Below are positions 26,798 through 34,974 of a stretch of 64,000 nt of DNA, piece by piece. Made by a program: the position numbers and the translations under genes. This DNA is from Pseudomonas guariconensis (GTDB lineage Bacteria > Pseudomonadota > Gammaproteobacteria > Pseudomonadales > Pseudomonadaceae), in NCBI RefSeq assembly GCF_015680235.1, contig NZ_JADLJL010000007.1, forward strand, positions 1-64,000, given 5' to 3'. How positions within the stretch are numbered: position 1 is the first letter of the stretch; the number at the start of each line of letters is the position of its first letter. Under the pieces are notes generated by a model. It had not been told where the DNA came from. It made no database searches and saw only the letters and a list, made by a program, of their open reading frames with translations.

Positions 26798-27387
26798 GCG
26801 TTCTCCTGATCGACGCCGATGACGATGATGTCATCCGACTCGTACGAGTGCGGAGGCACTGGCAGGTTGAGAGGAGCCGGTTGCGACTTGTAGACGCGCC
26901 CGGCCAGGTCGTAGTGCGAACCGTGGCAAGGGCAGAAGTAGCCCCCCACCCATTTCGGCCCCAGGTCGGCGGGTGCGACTTCAGGACGGAACGTGGGCGA
27001 GCAGCCCAGGTGGGTACACAGACCGACCAGCACGAGGATCTCGGGCTTGATGGCGCGGTTCTGTGGGTCGACATAGGTCGGCTGCACCGACGACTTGGAT
27101 TCGGGGTCGGACAAATCCCCGGTGATTTTCTTCAGATTGCCGAGGATCTCCTCGGTTCGTCGCACAATGAATACAGGTTGCCCCCGCCACTCAGCCACCA
27201 TCTGCTGACCCGGCTCGACCTTGGCGATATTGACCTTCACCGGTGCACCTGCGGCTTTCGCCTTGGCGCTGGGGAACCATGACCCCACGAACGGTACCGC
27301 AGCCCCCACTGCCCCCGCTGCGCCCACCACGGATGTGGCGGCTACGAGGAAGCGGCGCCGGCCTGCGTTGACGCCGTCATTGCTCAT
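26794..27387 (-). CDS. petA: Ubiquinol-cytochrome c reductase, Rieske iron-sulfur subunit
   Basis: Rieske protein of the bc1 complex. The 197 residues start with a twin-arginine-like segment (GRRRFLVAATSVV) followed by a hydrophobic anchor; the cluster motifs are CTHLGC (about 129-134) and CPCHGSH (about 152-158), providing two Cys and two His ligands and the stabilising disulfide. First gene of petABC. Confidence 0.96.
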   Translation of the reverse strand: MSNDGVNAGRRRFLVAATSVVGAAGAVGAAVPFVGSWFPSAKAKAAGAPVKVNIAKVEPGQQMVAEWRGQPVFIVRRTEEILGNLKKITGDLSDPESKSSVQPTYVDPQNRAIKPEILVLVGLCTHLGCSPTFRPEVAPADLGPKWVGGYFCPCHGSHYDLAGRVYKSQPAPLNLPVPPHSYESDDIIVIGVDQENA

Positions 27388-27594
27388 TCAGTCCTCTCCC
27401 ATCAGCTGCTTTGGCCTGTTGGATCAGGCATCTACTTAGTAATGTCTGTGCACTAAAAATTGGCCGCAATGGTAAGGAACAAGTCCACACACTGACAAGG
27501 TGATTACCCCCCGGTTGGGCTGCAACCCTCGCTTTGCTTGATCTGTGTCTATGCGGCAAGTTGTCACTGACATGCTGACAGGTTAGTTCAAGCC

Positions 27595-27636
27595 AAAAAA
27601 AAAGCCCGGTTCCAAATATGGAACCGGGCTTTTTTT
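27595..27636. terminator. Terminator after rpsI
   Basis: AAGCCCGGTTCC-AAATAT-GGAACCGGGCTT with an A run on one side and a T run on the other lies 18 bp past the rpsI stop. It can end rplM-rpsI transcription and also isolate petA. Confidence 0.92.
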
Positions 27637-27653
27637 CGACTGCCGAAGCGGTA

Positions 27654-28046
27654 TTAACGCTTGGAGTACTGAGGACGCTTACGCGCTTTACGCAGACCCA
27701 CTTTCTTACGCTCGACTTCACGAGCGTCGCGGGTGACGTAGCCAGCACGACGCAGAGCGCCACGCAGGGTTTCGTCGTATTCCATCAGCGCGCGGGTGAT
27801 ACCGTGACGGATCGCACCGGCCTGACCGCTGACACCACCACCGGCAACGGTGACGTAGATGTCGAACTTCTCGACGGTCTCGGTCAGCTCCAGCGGCTGG
27901 CGAACAACCATGCGAGCGGTTTCGCGGCCGAAGAAGGTGTCCAGAGGACGGTTGTTGATGGAGATGTTACCAGTACCCGGACGCAGGAAAACGCGAGCGG
28001 TTGCGGTCTTGCGACGGCCAGTGCCGTAATTTTGAGTCGCCGACAT
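27654..28046 (-). CDS. rpsI: 30S ribosomal protein S9
   Basis: 130-residue ribosomal protein that reaches the tRNA P site through its basic C-terminal tail ([12 protein letters not shown]). Family motifs [37 protein letters not shown] and the conserved [13 protein letters not shown] tail are intact. Second gene of the rplM-rpsI unit. Confidence 0.98.
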   Translation of the reverse strand: MSATQNYGTGRRKTATARVFLRPGTGNISINNRPLDTFFGRETARMVVRQPLELTETVEKFDIYVTVAGGGVSGQAGAIRHGITRALMEYDETLRGALRRAGYVTRDAREVERKKVGLRKARKRPQYSKR

Positions 28047-28060
28047 AATGAACTATCCCG

Positions 28061-28489
28061 TTAGATCTTCAGTTCTTGAGGCTGCTGAGCAGTGTGAGGG
28101 TGAGCAGCACCCGCGTACACTTTCAGCTTGCGGTACATGTCGCGACCCAGCGGGTTCTTCGGCAGCATGCCTTTGACCGCAGTTTCGATAACACGCTCAG
28201 GGGCTTTGTCGATCAGCTTCTCGAAGCTGATTTCCTTGATGCCGCCTGGGAAACCGGAGTGGGAGTAGTACATCTTGTCCGAAGTCTTGGCACCAGTGAC
28301 ACGTACCTGCTCGGCGTTGATGACGACGATGTAGTCGCCGGTGTCAACGTGAGGGGTGTATTCTGGCTTGTGCTTGCCACGCAGACGACGAGCGATTTCG
28401 GTAGCCAGACGACCCAGGGTCTGACCAGCGGCGTCAACTACGTACCAGTCGCGCTTTACTGTTTCCGGTTTAGCAGTAAAAGTTTTCAT
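28061..28489 (-). CDS. rplM: 50S ribosomal protein L13
   Basis: 142-residue large-subunit protein. The motifs [47 protein letters not shown] and [10 protein letters not shown] are diagnostic. It leads the operon with rpsI 14 bp downstream. In E. coli L13 represses its own operon through the mRNA leader; the leader here is only about 35-40 nt. Confidence 0.98.
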   Translation of the reverse strand: MKTFTAKPETVKRDWYVVDAAGQTLGRLATEIARRLRGKHKPEYTPHVDTGDYIVVINAEQVRVTGAKTSDKMYYSHSGFPGGIKEISFEKLIDKAPERVIETAVKGMLPKNPLGRDMYRKLKVYAGAAHPHTAQQPQELKI

Positions 28490-28532
28490 TCTCTAAAGCC
28501 TCAGAGGCCGCCCAGCGAAAAATAGACGGCGA

Positions 28533-28561
28533 ATCTTACTGGATAGTGCACAGCTTGCCAA
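28533..28561 (-). promoter_or_regulatory. Strong sigma70 promoter of rplM-rpsI
   Basis: Minus strand TTGGCA (28556-28561), 17-bp spacer, TAAGAT (28533-28538). Near-consensus hexamers and ideal spacing fit a ribosomal-protein promoter. Confidence 0.78.
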
Positions 28562-28746
28562 GGGCAAGCGCGCAGCCGCACACGGACGCTATTGGGGGCT
28601 CGGGTCGGCGCGTCCAATGTTCGACAAGGGTTCCTCCTGCATGGTGGTGCATCACTTCCGCCACACGGAGAGGGGCCGAATTATCCAGATTGCGCAAAAA
28701 ATTTCAACCTGATTTGATGGCTTCATTTGCAAGGAGACGATGCCTG

Positions 28747-29787
28747 ATGGAATACCGCCAGCTCGGCCGTACCGACCTCAACGTCAGCGCCCTGTGCCTG
28801 GGCACCATGACCTGGGGTGAGCAGAACGACGAGGCCGAAGCCTTCGCCCAGATCGCCCTGGCCAAGGCCAGTGGGGTCAACTTCATCGACACCGCCGAGA
28901 TGTACCCGGTGCCCCCGCGCCCGGAAACCTACGCCGCCACCGAGCGCATCATCGGCAACTGGTTCCGCCGCCATGGCGATCGCGACGACTGGATCCTGGC
29001 CAGCAAGGTGGCCGGCCCCGGCAATGGCATCAGCCACATTCGCGACGGCCAGCTCAAGCACAATCGCCAGCACATCGTCGCCGCCCTGGACGAAAGCCTG
29101 CGCCGCCTGCACACCGATCGCATCGACCTGTACCAGCTGCACTGGCCCGAGCGCAGCACCAATTTCTTCGGCAAGCTGGGCTACCAGCACTTGCCGCACG
29201 ACCACTTCACGCCGCTGGAAGAAACCCTGGAGGTGCTCGACGAGCAGGTGCGCGCAGGCAAGATCCGCCATGTCGGCCTGTCCAATGAAACGCCCTGGGG
29301 CACGATGAAGTTCCTGCACCTGGCCGAGACCCGCGGGTGGCCGCGGGCGGTGTCGATCCAGAACCCCTACAACCTGCTCAACCGCAGCTTCGAAGTGGGC
29401 CTTGCGGAAGTGGCGATCCGTGAACAGTGCGGGCTGCTGGCCTACTCGCCCCTGGCGTTCGGCATGCTCTCGGGCAAGTACGAGGACGGTGCCCGGCCAG
29501 AGCATGCGCGCCTGACGCTGTTCAGCCGCTTCGCCCGCTATTCCAACCCGCAGACCGTGGCGGCCTGCAGCCGCTACGTACAACTGGCCCGAGCCCATGG
29601 CCTGGATCCGGCGCAAATGGCCCTGGCGTTCGTGACCCGCCAGCCGTTCGTGACCAGCAATATCCTCGGCGCCACCAGTGTCGAGCAATTACAGAGCAAC
29701 CTGGCCAGCGCCGAGCTGAACCTGAGCGATGAACTGCTGGCGGCGATCGAGGCGATTCACCAGGAGCAACCGAACCCGGCGCCTTGA
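28747..29787 (+). CDS. NADP(H)-dependent aldo/keto reductase, Tas type
   Basis: TIM-barrel oxidoreductase of 346 residues. The AKR catalytic tetrad contexts are visible: FIDTAEMYP (Asp and Tyr), WILASKV (Lys) and YQLHWPE (His). NADP-binding NPYNLLNRSFE and GATSVEQLQSNL follow. It resembles E. coli Tas. The ATG at 28747 has AAGGAGA nine bases upstream. The physiological substrate is not evident. Confidence 0.9.
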   Translation: MEYRQLGRTDLNVSALCLGTMTWGEQNDEAEAFAQIALAKASGVNFIDTAEMYPVPPRPETYAATERIIGNWFRRHGDRDDWILASKVAGPGNGISHIRDGQLKHNRQHIVAALDESLRRLHTDRIDLYQLHWPERSTNFFGKLGYQHLPHDHFTPLEETLEVLDEQVRAGKIRHVGLSNETPWGTMKFLHLAETRGWPRAVSIQNPYNLLNRSFEVGLAEVAIREQCGLLAYSPLAFGMLSGKYEDGARPEHARLTLFSRFARYSNPQTVAACSRYVQLARAHGLDPAQMALAFVTRQPFVTSNILGATSVEQLQSNLASAELNLSDELLAAIEAIHQEQPNPAP

Positions 29788-29791
29788 GCCG

Positions 29792-29902
29792 AAAGGGGCC
29801 GCTTCGCGACCCAATCGCCGGTAAGCCAGCTCCCACAGGTACGACGCGACCCCAAGGCCTGTAGGAGCTGGCTTGCCGGCGATTGGGCTGCAAAGCAGCC
29901 CT
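29792..29902. repeat. REP pair (BIME-like)
   Basis: Two inverted REP units (AATCGCCGGTAAGCCAGCTCC and GGAGCTGGCTTGCCGGCGATT) with flanking complementary GGCCGCTTCGCG / GGGCTGCAAAGCAGCCC arms, downstream of the reductase gene. Confidence 0.85.
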
Positions 29903-29980
29903 CTGCTTCACGGGGTAGACACAATCGCCAAAAAATAAGACGATCCAGCCGGTGATTGACCACTCTACCCTATAAGAACA

Positions 29981-30985
29981 ATGACAATGATGTTCACCCA
30001 ACCCTCCGCGTCGCTGCGGCGCGTCAGCATCCTGGCCATCGATAAGGTGTTCGCTTCGACCCTCATGCAGGCCAAGGATTTCTTCCACCTGGCCAGCCTG
30101 CGCTACAGCAAGCAGTTGGGCCTGGGTCTGCAGCCGATGTTCGACATCTGCCTGGTGAGCCCGGACGGCAAGCCCGTGGACAGCTTCAGCAACGTGCAGG
30201 TGCCGGTCGATGGCGGCCTGGACGATGCCGACGTGATCATCCTTCCGGCCTTCTGGGAAGACTTCGACACCCTGCAGCAACGCTACCCGCAGGTACTGCC
30301 TTGGTTGCGCGAACAGCACGCCCGCGGCGCTGTGCTGTGCGGCGAGGCCAGTGGCGTGTTCTGGCTCGCCGAAGCCGGCCTGCTCGACGGCAAGGAGGCG
30401 ACCACCTATTGGCGCTTCTTCAACAGTTTCGCCGAGCGCTTCCCGAACGTGCGCCTGAACCAGGACAAACACCTGACCGATGCCGACAACCTCTATTGCG
30501 CAGGCGGCTCCACCTCGGCGTGCGATCTGTACATCTACCTGATCGAGCGTTTCTGCGGCGCCAACGTCGCCCGCGCCGTGGCCCGGGACATCCTCTACGA
30601 GGTCCAGCGCAGCTACACGCCGGGGCGCATGGGTTTTGGCGGGCAGAAGCTGCATCAGGACCTGATCATCCTGCAGATCCAGCATTGGCTGGAGGAGCAC
30701 TTCGCCGACAAATTCCGCTTCGAGGACGTGGCGCGCAACCACGGCATGAGCATTCGCAATTTCATGCGTCGCTTCCAGAGCGCCACCGGCGACAAGCCCC
30801 TGCACTACCTGCAGCGCCTGCGTATCGAGACCGCCAAGGGCTTGCTATCGAGCACGCGCAAGAGCATCAAGACCATCAGCTACGAAGTGGGCTATGACGA
30901 TGCCAGCTTCTTCGCGCGGTTGTTCCGCCAACACACCGAGCTGTCGCCGAACCAGTACCGGCAGCAGTTCATGCAGGAAGCCTGA
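29981..30985 (+). CDS. GlxA-family transcriptional regulator (DJ-1/PfpI plus AraC-type HTH)
   Basis: A 334-residue regulator. Residues about 12-190 form a class I glutamine-amidotransferase-like (DJ-1/PfpI) sensing domain (VIILPAFWED, GAVLCGEASGVFWLAEAGLLDGK). Residues about 225-330 are an AraC/XylS DNA-binding domain with two HTH motifs, ending in SYEVGYDDASFFARLFRQHTELSPNQYR. Relatives control glycine-betaine, carnitine or amino-acid catabolism; the target here is not evident. The start is one of three in-frame ATGs (29981, 29987, 29990), none with a strong ribosome-binding site. Confidence 0.9.
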   Translation: MTMMFTQPSASLRRVSILAIDKVFASTLMQAKDFFHLASLRYSKQLGLGLQPMFDICLVSPDGKPVDSFSNVQVPVDGGLDDADVIILPAFWEDFDTLQQRYPQVLPWLREQHARGAVLCGEASGVFWLAEAGLLDGKEATTYWRFFNSFAERFPNVRLNQDKHLTDADNLYCAGGSTSACDLYIYLIERFCGANVARAVARDILYEVQRSYTPGRMGFGGQKLHQDLIILQIQHWLEEHFADKFRFEDVARNHGMSIRNFMRRFQSATGDKPLHYLQRLRIETAKGLLSSTRKSIKTISYEVGYDDASFFARLFRQHTELSPNQYRQQFMQEA

Positions 30986-30990
30986 ATACA

Positions 30991-31097
30991 AAAAGGGCCG
31001 CTTCGCGCCCCAATCGCCGGCAAGCCGGCTCCCACAAGGCCAGCGCAGAACCTGTGGGAGCCGGCTTGCCGGCGATTGGCCGCGAAGCGGCCCCCTT
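30991..31097. repeat. REP pair (BIME-like)
   Basis: Perfectly inverted REP units around CAATCGCCGGCAAGCCGGCT with outer GGGCCGCTTCGCG / CGCGAAGCGGCCC arms. It fills the space between two converging genes and may aid termination. Confidence 0.87.
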
Positions 31098-31107
31098 GTT
31101 CATTGGG

Positions 31108-32202
31108 TCAAGGCTTGTGCGCCCGCGCCAGGAACTCGTGGGACTGCATCTCCAGCAAGCGGCTCAGGGTGCGCTGGAACTCGAAGCTCAGGCGCCCACC
31201 GGTGTACAGGTCCTTGAGCTCCACTTCGGCGGAGATGATCAGCTTCACGTTCCGGTCGTAGAACTCGTCGACCATGTTGATGAAACGCCGGGCGATGTCA
31301 TCGGTGGTCACGCCCATCTGCTCGACATTGCTCAGCAGCACGGCGTGGAAGATCTTGCCCAGCTCGATATAGTCGTTCTGGCTGCGCGGGCCGTCGCACA
31401 GGGCGCGGAAGTCGAACCAGGCAACGTCGTCGCAGGTGCGGATGGCCTGGATCTCGCGGTTCTCGATCACCAGCACGTCGTTCTCGACCGCCTGGGTGCA
31501 CTCGGGCGTCAACGCCCGGAAGCTCTGGCGCAGGCTTTCGTGGGCAGCATCGTCGAGCGGGTAGTGGTACAGCTCGGCCTGCTCCAGGTGGCGCAGGCGA
31601 TAGTCGACGCCGCTGTCGACGTTGACCACTTCGGTGTTCTGCTTGATCAGGGCGATGGCCGGCAGGAAGCGTGCGCGTTGCAGGCCGTCCTTGTAGAGGC
31701 CGTCAGGGACGATGTTGGACGTCGCTACCAGGGTCACGCCGTTCTTGAACAGCTCTTCCATCAGGGTGCCGAGGATCATGGCATCGGTGATGTCGGAAAC
31801 GAAGAACTCGTCGAAGCAGATCACCTTGGCTTCCTCGGAGAAGCGCTTGGCGATGATGGTCAGCGGGTTCTTCTCACCCTTGAGGGTCTTCATCTCCTCG
31901 TGCACGCGCTTCATGAAGCGATGGAAGTGCGTCCGCATCTTCTGCTTGAAGGGCAACGCCTCGAAGAAGGTGTCGACCAGGTAAGTCTTGCCTCGCCCTA
32001 CCCCACCCCAGAAATACAGGCCCTTGACCGGCGCCTGCTCCTTCCTGCCGAACAGCTTGCCGAACACGCCCGGCTTGTTGTTCTGCGCCGCCAGCAGGTC
32101 TTCGTACAGGCGCTGCAGGTGACGCACCGCAGTTTCCTGCGCCGCGTCATGGAAGAAGTCGGGACGTTTCAGATCTGCTTGATATCGTTCGAGGGGCGTC
32201 AT
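31108..32202 (-). CDS. zapE: Cell division protein ZapE (AFG1-like ATPase)
   Basis: P-loop ATPase of 364 residues that in E. coli acts at the Z-ring late in division and under low oxygen. The Walker A motif GGVGRGKT (about 66-73), Walker B ICFDEFFVSDI and the sensor region VATSNIVPDGLYKDGLQRARFLP are present, as in AFG1/ATPase family proteins. It is encoded between the GlxA-type gene and trpS. Confidence 0.95.
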   Translation of the reverse strand: MTPLERYQADLKRPDFFHDAAQETAVRHLQRLYEDLLAAQNNKPGVFGKLFGRKEQAPVKGLYFWGGVGRGKTYLVDTFFEALPFKQKMRTHFHRFMKRVHEEMKTLKGEKNPLTIIAKRFSEEAKVICFDEFFVSDITDAMILGTLMEELFKNGVTLVATSNIVPDGLYKDGLQRARFLPAIALIKQNTEVVNVDSGVDYRLRHLEQAELYHYPLDDAAHESLRQSFRALTPECTQAVENDVLVIENREIQAIRTCDDVAWFDFRALCDGPRSQNDYIELGKIFHAVLLSNVEQMGVTTDDIARRFINMVDEFYDRNVKLIISAEVELKDLYTGGRLSFEFQRTLSRLLEMQSHEFLARAHKP

Positions 32203-32286
32203 GATTCGTTAGCGAGGCAACAAAAAACGGGCCGTCACTGTAGCGACAGGCCCGCATAATGGCAATTGGCGTTGCGGCGAATTGCC

Positions 32287-33636
32287 TCAGTCCTGCTGTG
32301 GCGCCAGGGCCTCGTGCAGGCTCTGGATGGCCGAATCACGGGCCTCGGCGCTGTCGAACTGCGGCCCGTCGGCAACCTGTTCGCCGTTCAGCCAGAGCGA
32401 GAAGCCCAGGCCTTCGACACGCACATCGGCTTCACCGCCCTGCTGCAGTTGCTTGCTCACGGCTCCGGCGCTCTTGCCGTCGGCGAAGCTGCGCGAAAGC
32501 AGCAGTTGCTCGCCATCGGCCGCCAGCAGGCGGAAACGGAAGCTGCCATCTTCGTCACGGAAGCTGACGAAGCGGGCGCTCTTGGCTGCCTTCTTCTTCA
32601 CCTCGGTGGACACCTGCACTGCCGTGCGGAACGAACGCAGGCCAACAGCCTCGCGCAGCTGCTCGAGGAACGGCGTGGCGATCTTGCGGGCCTTGGCGGC
32701 GCCGGCCAGGAGAATGTCTTCCAGGTCAGAAGGCCGGGCGATCAACTGGTGGTACTGCTCGCGAGGCCCGGCCAGCTGGCCGTCGAGCAACTGGAACAGA
32801 CGCTGCTTGGCTTCGCCCCAACCCAGCCCCTGCAGCAGCTCTTCACGGAACTCGGCCGATTGCGCCGGGGTAGAGAAGGCCTGGAACAGGGTGAACAGGT
32901 GAGCGTTGTCCGGGTCCTTCGGCTCGCCCGGCGCACGCGAATCGGTGACGATGCGCGAGATGGCGTCTTTCATGTCCTTGGCGCTGGTGAACAACGGAAT
33001 GGTGTTGTCGTAGCTCTTGGACATCTTGCGGCCGTCCAGGCCCGGCAGGGTGGCCACGCTTTCCTCGATCACGGCCTCCGGCAGGGCGAAGAAGTCCTTG
33101 CCCTGGCCGAACAGGTGGTTGAAGCGCTGGCCGATGTCGCGGGCCATCTCCACGTGCTGGATCTGGTCGCGGCCGACCGGCACCTTGTGCGCGTTGAACA
33201 TCAGGATGTCAGCGGCCATCAGCACGGGGTAGCTGAACAGGCCCATGGTCACGCCGGCATCTGGGTCTTCGCCGACCTCGACGTTCTTGTCCACCGAGGC
33301 CTTGTAGGCATGGGCGCGGTTGAGCAGGCCCTTGGCGGCCACGCAGGTCAGGAGCCAGGTCAGCTCGGGGATTTCGGGGATATCGGACTGGCGGTAGAAA
33401 GTGACCTTGGCCGGGTCCAGGCCACCGGCCAGCCAGGTGGCGGCGATTTCCAGGCGCGAGCGCTGGATACGCAGCGGGTCGTCGCACTTGATCAGGGCGT
33501 GGTAGTCGGCCAGGAAGTAGAACGAGTCGGCACCGGGCTGCTGGCTGGCGAGGATCGCCGGGCGGATGGCGCCGGCGTAGTTGCCCAGGTGCGGGGTGCC
33601 GGTGGTGGTGATACCGGTGAGGATGCGCGTAGTCAT
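32287..33636 (-). CDS. trpS: Tryptophanyl-tRNA synthetase with C-terminal extension
   Basis: Class I synthetase that charges tRNA-Trp. The catalytic signatures are TGTPHLGNY (HIGH-like, about 12-20) and KMSKS at 204-208. The core ends near residue 335; the protein continues to 449. The extra ~115 residues include [21 protein letters not shown], which resembles the small YegP/DUF1508 fold. Typical bacterial TrpRS stops at about 330-350 residues, so the extension is a lineage feature of unknown role. Confidence 0.95.
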   Translation of the reverse strand: MTTRILTGITTTGTPHLGNYAGAIRPAILASQQPGADSFYFLADYHALIKCDDPLRIQRSRLEIAATWLAGGLDPAKVTFYRQSDIPEIPELTWLLTCVAAKGLLNRAHAYKASVDKNVEVGEDPDAGVTMGLFSYPVLMAADILMFNAHKVPVGRDQIQHVEMARDIGQRFNHLFGQGKDFFALPEAVIEESVATLPGLDGRKMSKSYDNTIPLFTSAKDMKDAISRIVTDSRAPGEPKDPDNAHLFTLFQAFSTPAQSAEFREELLQGLGWGEAKQRLFQLLDGQLAGPREQYHQLIARPSDLEDILLAGAAKARKIATPFLEQLREAVGLRSFRTAVQVSTEVKKKAAKSARFVSFRDEDGSFRFRLLAADGEQLLLSRSFADGKSAGAVSKQLQQGGEADVRVEGLGFSLWLNGEQVADGPQFDSAEARDSAIQSLHEALAPQQD

Positions 33637-33661
33637 GGGTGTTCGCTTGATCAGGCTTGGC

Positions 33662-34297
33662 TCAGTTCGAAAGACGCGGCAGCACCAGATCCTTCAGATC
33701 GGTCAGCTTGCCATGGAAGAAGTGTCCGCATTCTGCCACTTTCAGCAGCTCATGGGGGCGCGGCAGGTTGTCGGACCAGTCGTATACCAGCTGTGGGTCG
33801 ACGACCTCGTCGGTTTCCGGCTGCACCACGGTCAGCGGACAACGCTGGGGCAGCGGGAACTGCTCGCTCAGACGCATCACAGCCGGTGCGATCATGAACA
33901 GATGTTGCAGCTCGACGGCGTCGGCCTCCAGACGGCCGGCCAGGCTGGCGGCGACGAAACCGCCGAACGAGAAGCCCATCAGTACCAGCGGCAGGCCTGG
34001 GTGCTTGGCCCGCAGCCAGGTGGCGGCGGCCTCGGCATCGGCGACTTCGCCGGCACCCATGTCATGGCTACCGGCGCTTTGGCCCACGCCACGGTAGTTG
34101 AAGCGCAGGGTGATGTAGCCGGCGTCGCGGGCAGTGCGCTGCAGGGTCGAGACCACCTTGTTGAGCATGGTACCGCCCTGCACCGGGTTCGGGTGGCAGA
34201 TCAGCACCGCACCGCGGGCATCGGCCCCATCCAGGTACAAGGCTTCCAGCTGGCCGCTGGGGCCATCGATGAACAAGGGGGTTTCGCGGATAAGCAA
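33662..34297 (-). CDS. Alpha/beta hydrolase
   Basis: A 211-residue cytosolic alpha/beta hydrolase. The nucleophile elbow GFSFGG is near residue 108, with an oxyanion motif [11 protein letters not shown] near 34 (HPNP group), an acid in PETDEVVDP and a His in AECGHFFHG. This matches the conserved short hydrolase beside trpS in other Pseudomonas (memory of synteny). Substrate unknown. Confidence 0.88.
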   Translation of the reverse strand: MLIRETPLFIDGPSGQLEALYLDGADARGAVLICHPNPVQGGTMLNKVVSTLQRTARDAGYITLRFNYRGVGQSAGSHDMGAGEVADAEAAATWLRAKHPGLPLVLMGFSFGGFVAASLAGRLEADAVELQHLFMIAPAVMRLSEQFPLPQRCPLTVVQPETDEVVDPQLVYDWSDNLPRPHELLKVAECGHFFHGKLTDLKDLVLPRLSN

Positions 34298-34432
34298 GGC
34301 ACAACTCCGTGACCTAGGGAAAGGTCGACTCGTCTAGCTGAAGAATTCTGTTCTGATTTGCGATCGCTCGCGGTATACAGCGCAGGTCTGAGCCGTTAAC
34401 GTAAAGCAAAGCCGTTTATAGAGGAAGGACTC

Positions 34433-34870
34433 GTGGAACTCTCGCTCCTTGTTTGGTTGTTGCCGACCCTGGCCCTCGTCGTCGGCGTGGTGGTCGGCTT
34501 CGTCGTGGCCCGCCTGCTGCCCAACGCAGCGCCCAGCAATACCCAGCGCCAGCTGGACGATATCCAGCAGCGTTTCGACAATTATCAGAACGAAGTGGTC
34601 ACCCACTTCAACAGCACCGCTGCGCTGGTCAAGAAACTGACCCAGAGCTACCAGGACGTGCAGGACCACCTGGCCGACGGCGCCAACCGCCTGGCCCTGG
34701 ATGACTTGACCCGCCAGCGCCTGCTGGCCGCGCTGCACTCCGAAGCCGCGCAGGGTCCACGTGACCGCCTGACTCCGCCGAAGGACACCGCCGAGGTGCC
34801 TCGCGACTACGCGCCCAAGACGCCGAACTCGCCGGGCATGCTCGACGAGAGCTACGGGCTCAAGCGCTGA
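34433..34870 (+). CDS. YhcB/ZapG family envelope protein (DUF1043)
   Basis: A 145-residue inner-membrane protein with one N-terminal membrane segment (LVWLLPTLALVVGVVVGFVVARLL, about 6-29) and a long predicted coiled coil (TQRQLDDIQQRFDNYQNEVVTHF). E. coli YhcB (ZapG) takes part in cell elongation, division and envelope synthesis. The start is a GTG preceded by GAGGAAGGA. Confidence 0.92.
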   Translation: MELSLLVWLLPTLALVVGVVVGFVVARLLPNAAPSNTQRQLDDIQQRFDNYQNEVVTHFNSTAALVKKLTQSYQDVQDHLADGANRLALDDLTRQRLLAALHSEAAQGPRDRLTPPKDTAEVPRDYAPKTPNSPGMLDESYGLKR

Positions 34871-34875
34871 ACATC

Positions 34876-34902
34876 AAAAAGGCCTCGCAAGAGGCCTTTT
34901 TT
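34876..34902 (+). terminator. Rho-independent terminator
   Basis: AAAAAGGCCTC-GCAA-GAGGCCTTTTTT just past the yhcB stop. The flanking A run makes it usable from both strands. A single REP core (GGAGCGGCCTTGTGCCGCG) follows at 34935-34953. Confidence 0.92.
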
Positions 34903-34974
34903 ATTGATAGGAACGCTGCACCGACACCGTTGCAGGAGCGGCCTTGTGCCGCGACCGAGGACAACGTCCTCGCC

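Noticed and set aside
29792..31097. Repeated palindromes considered as a CRISPR array
   Set aside because: They are isolated inverted REP pairs scattered between genes, with no regular spacers and no cas genes.
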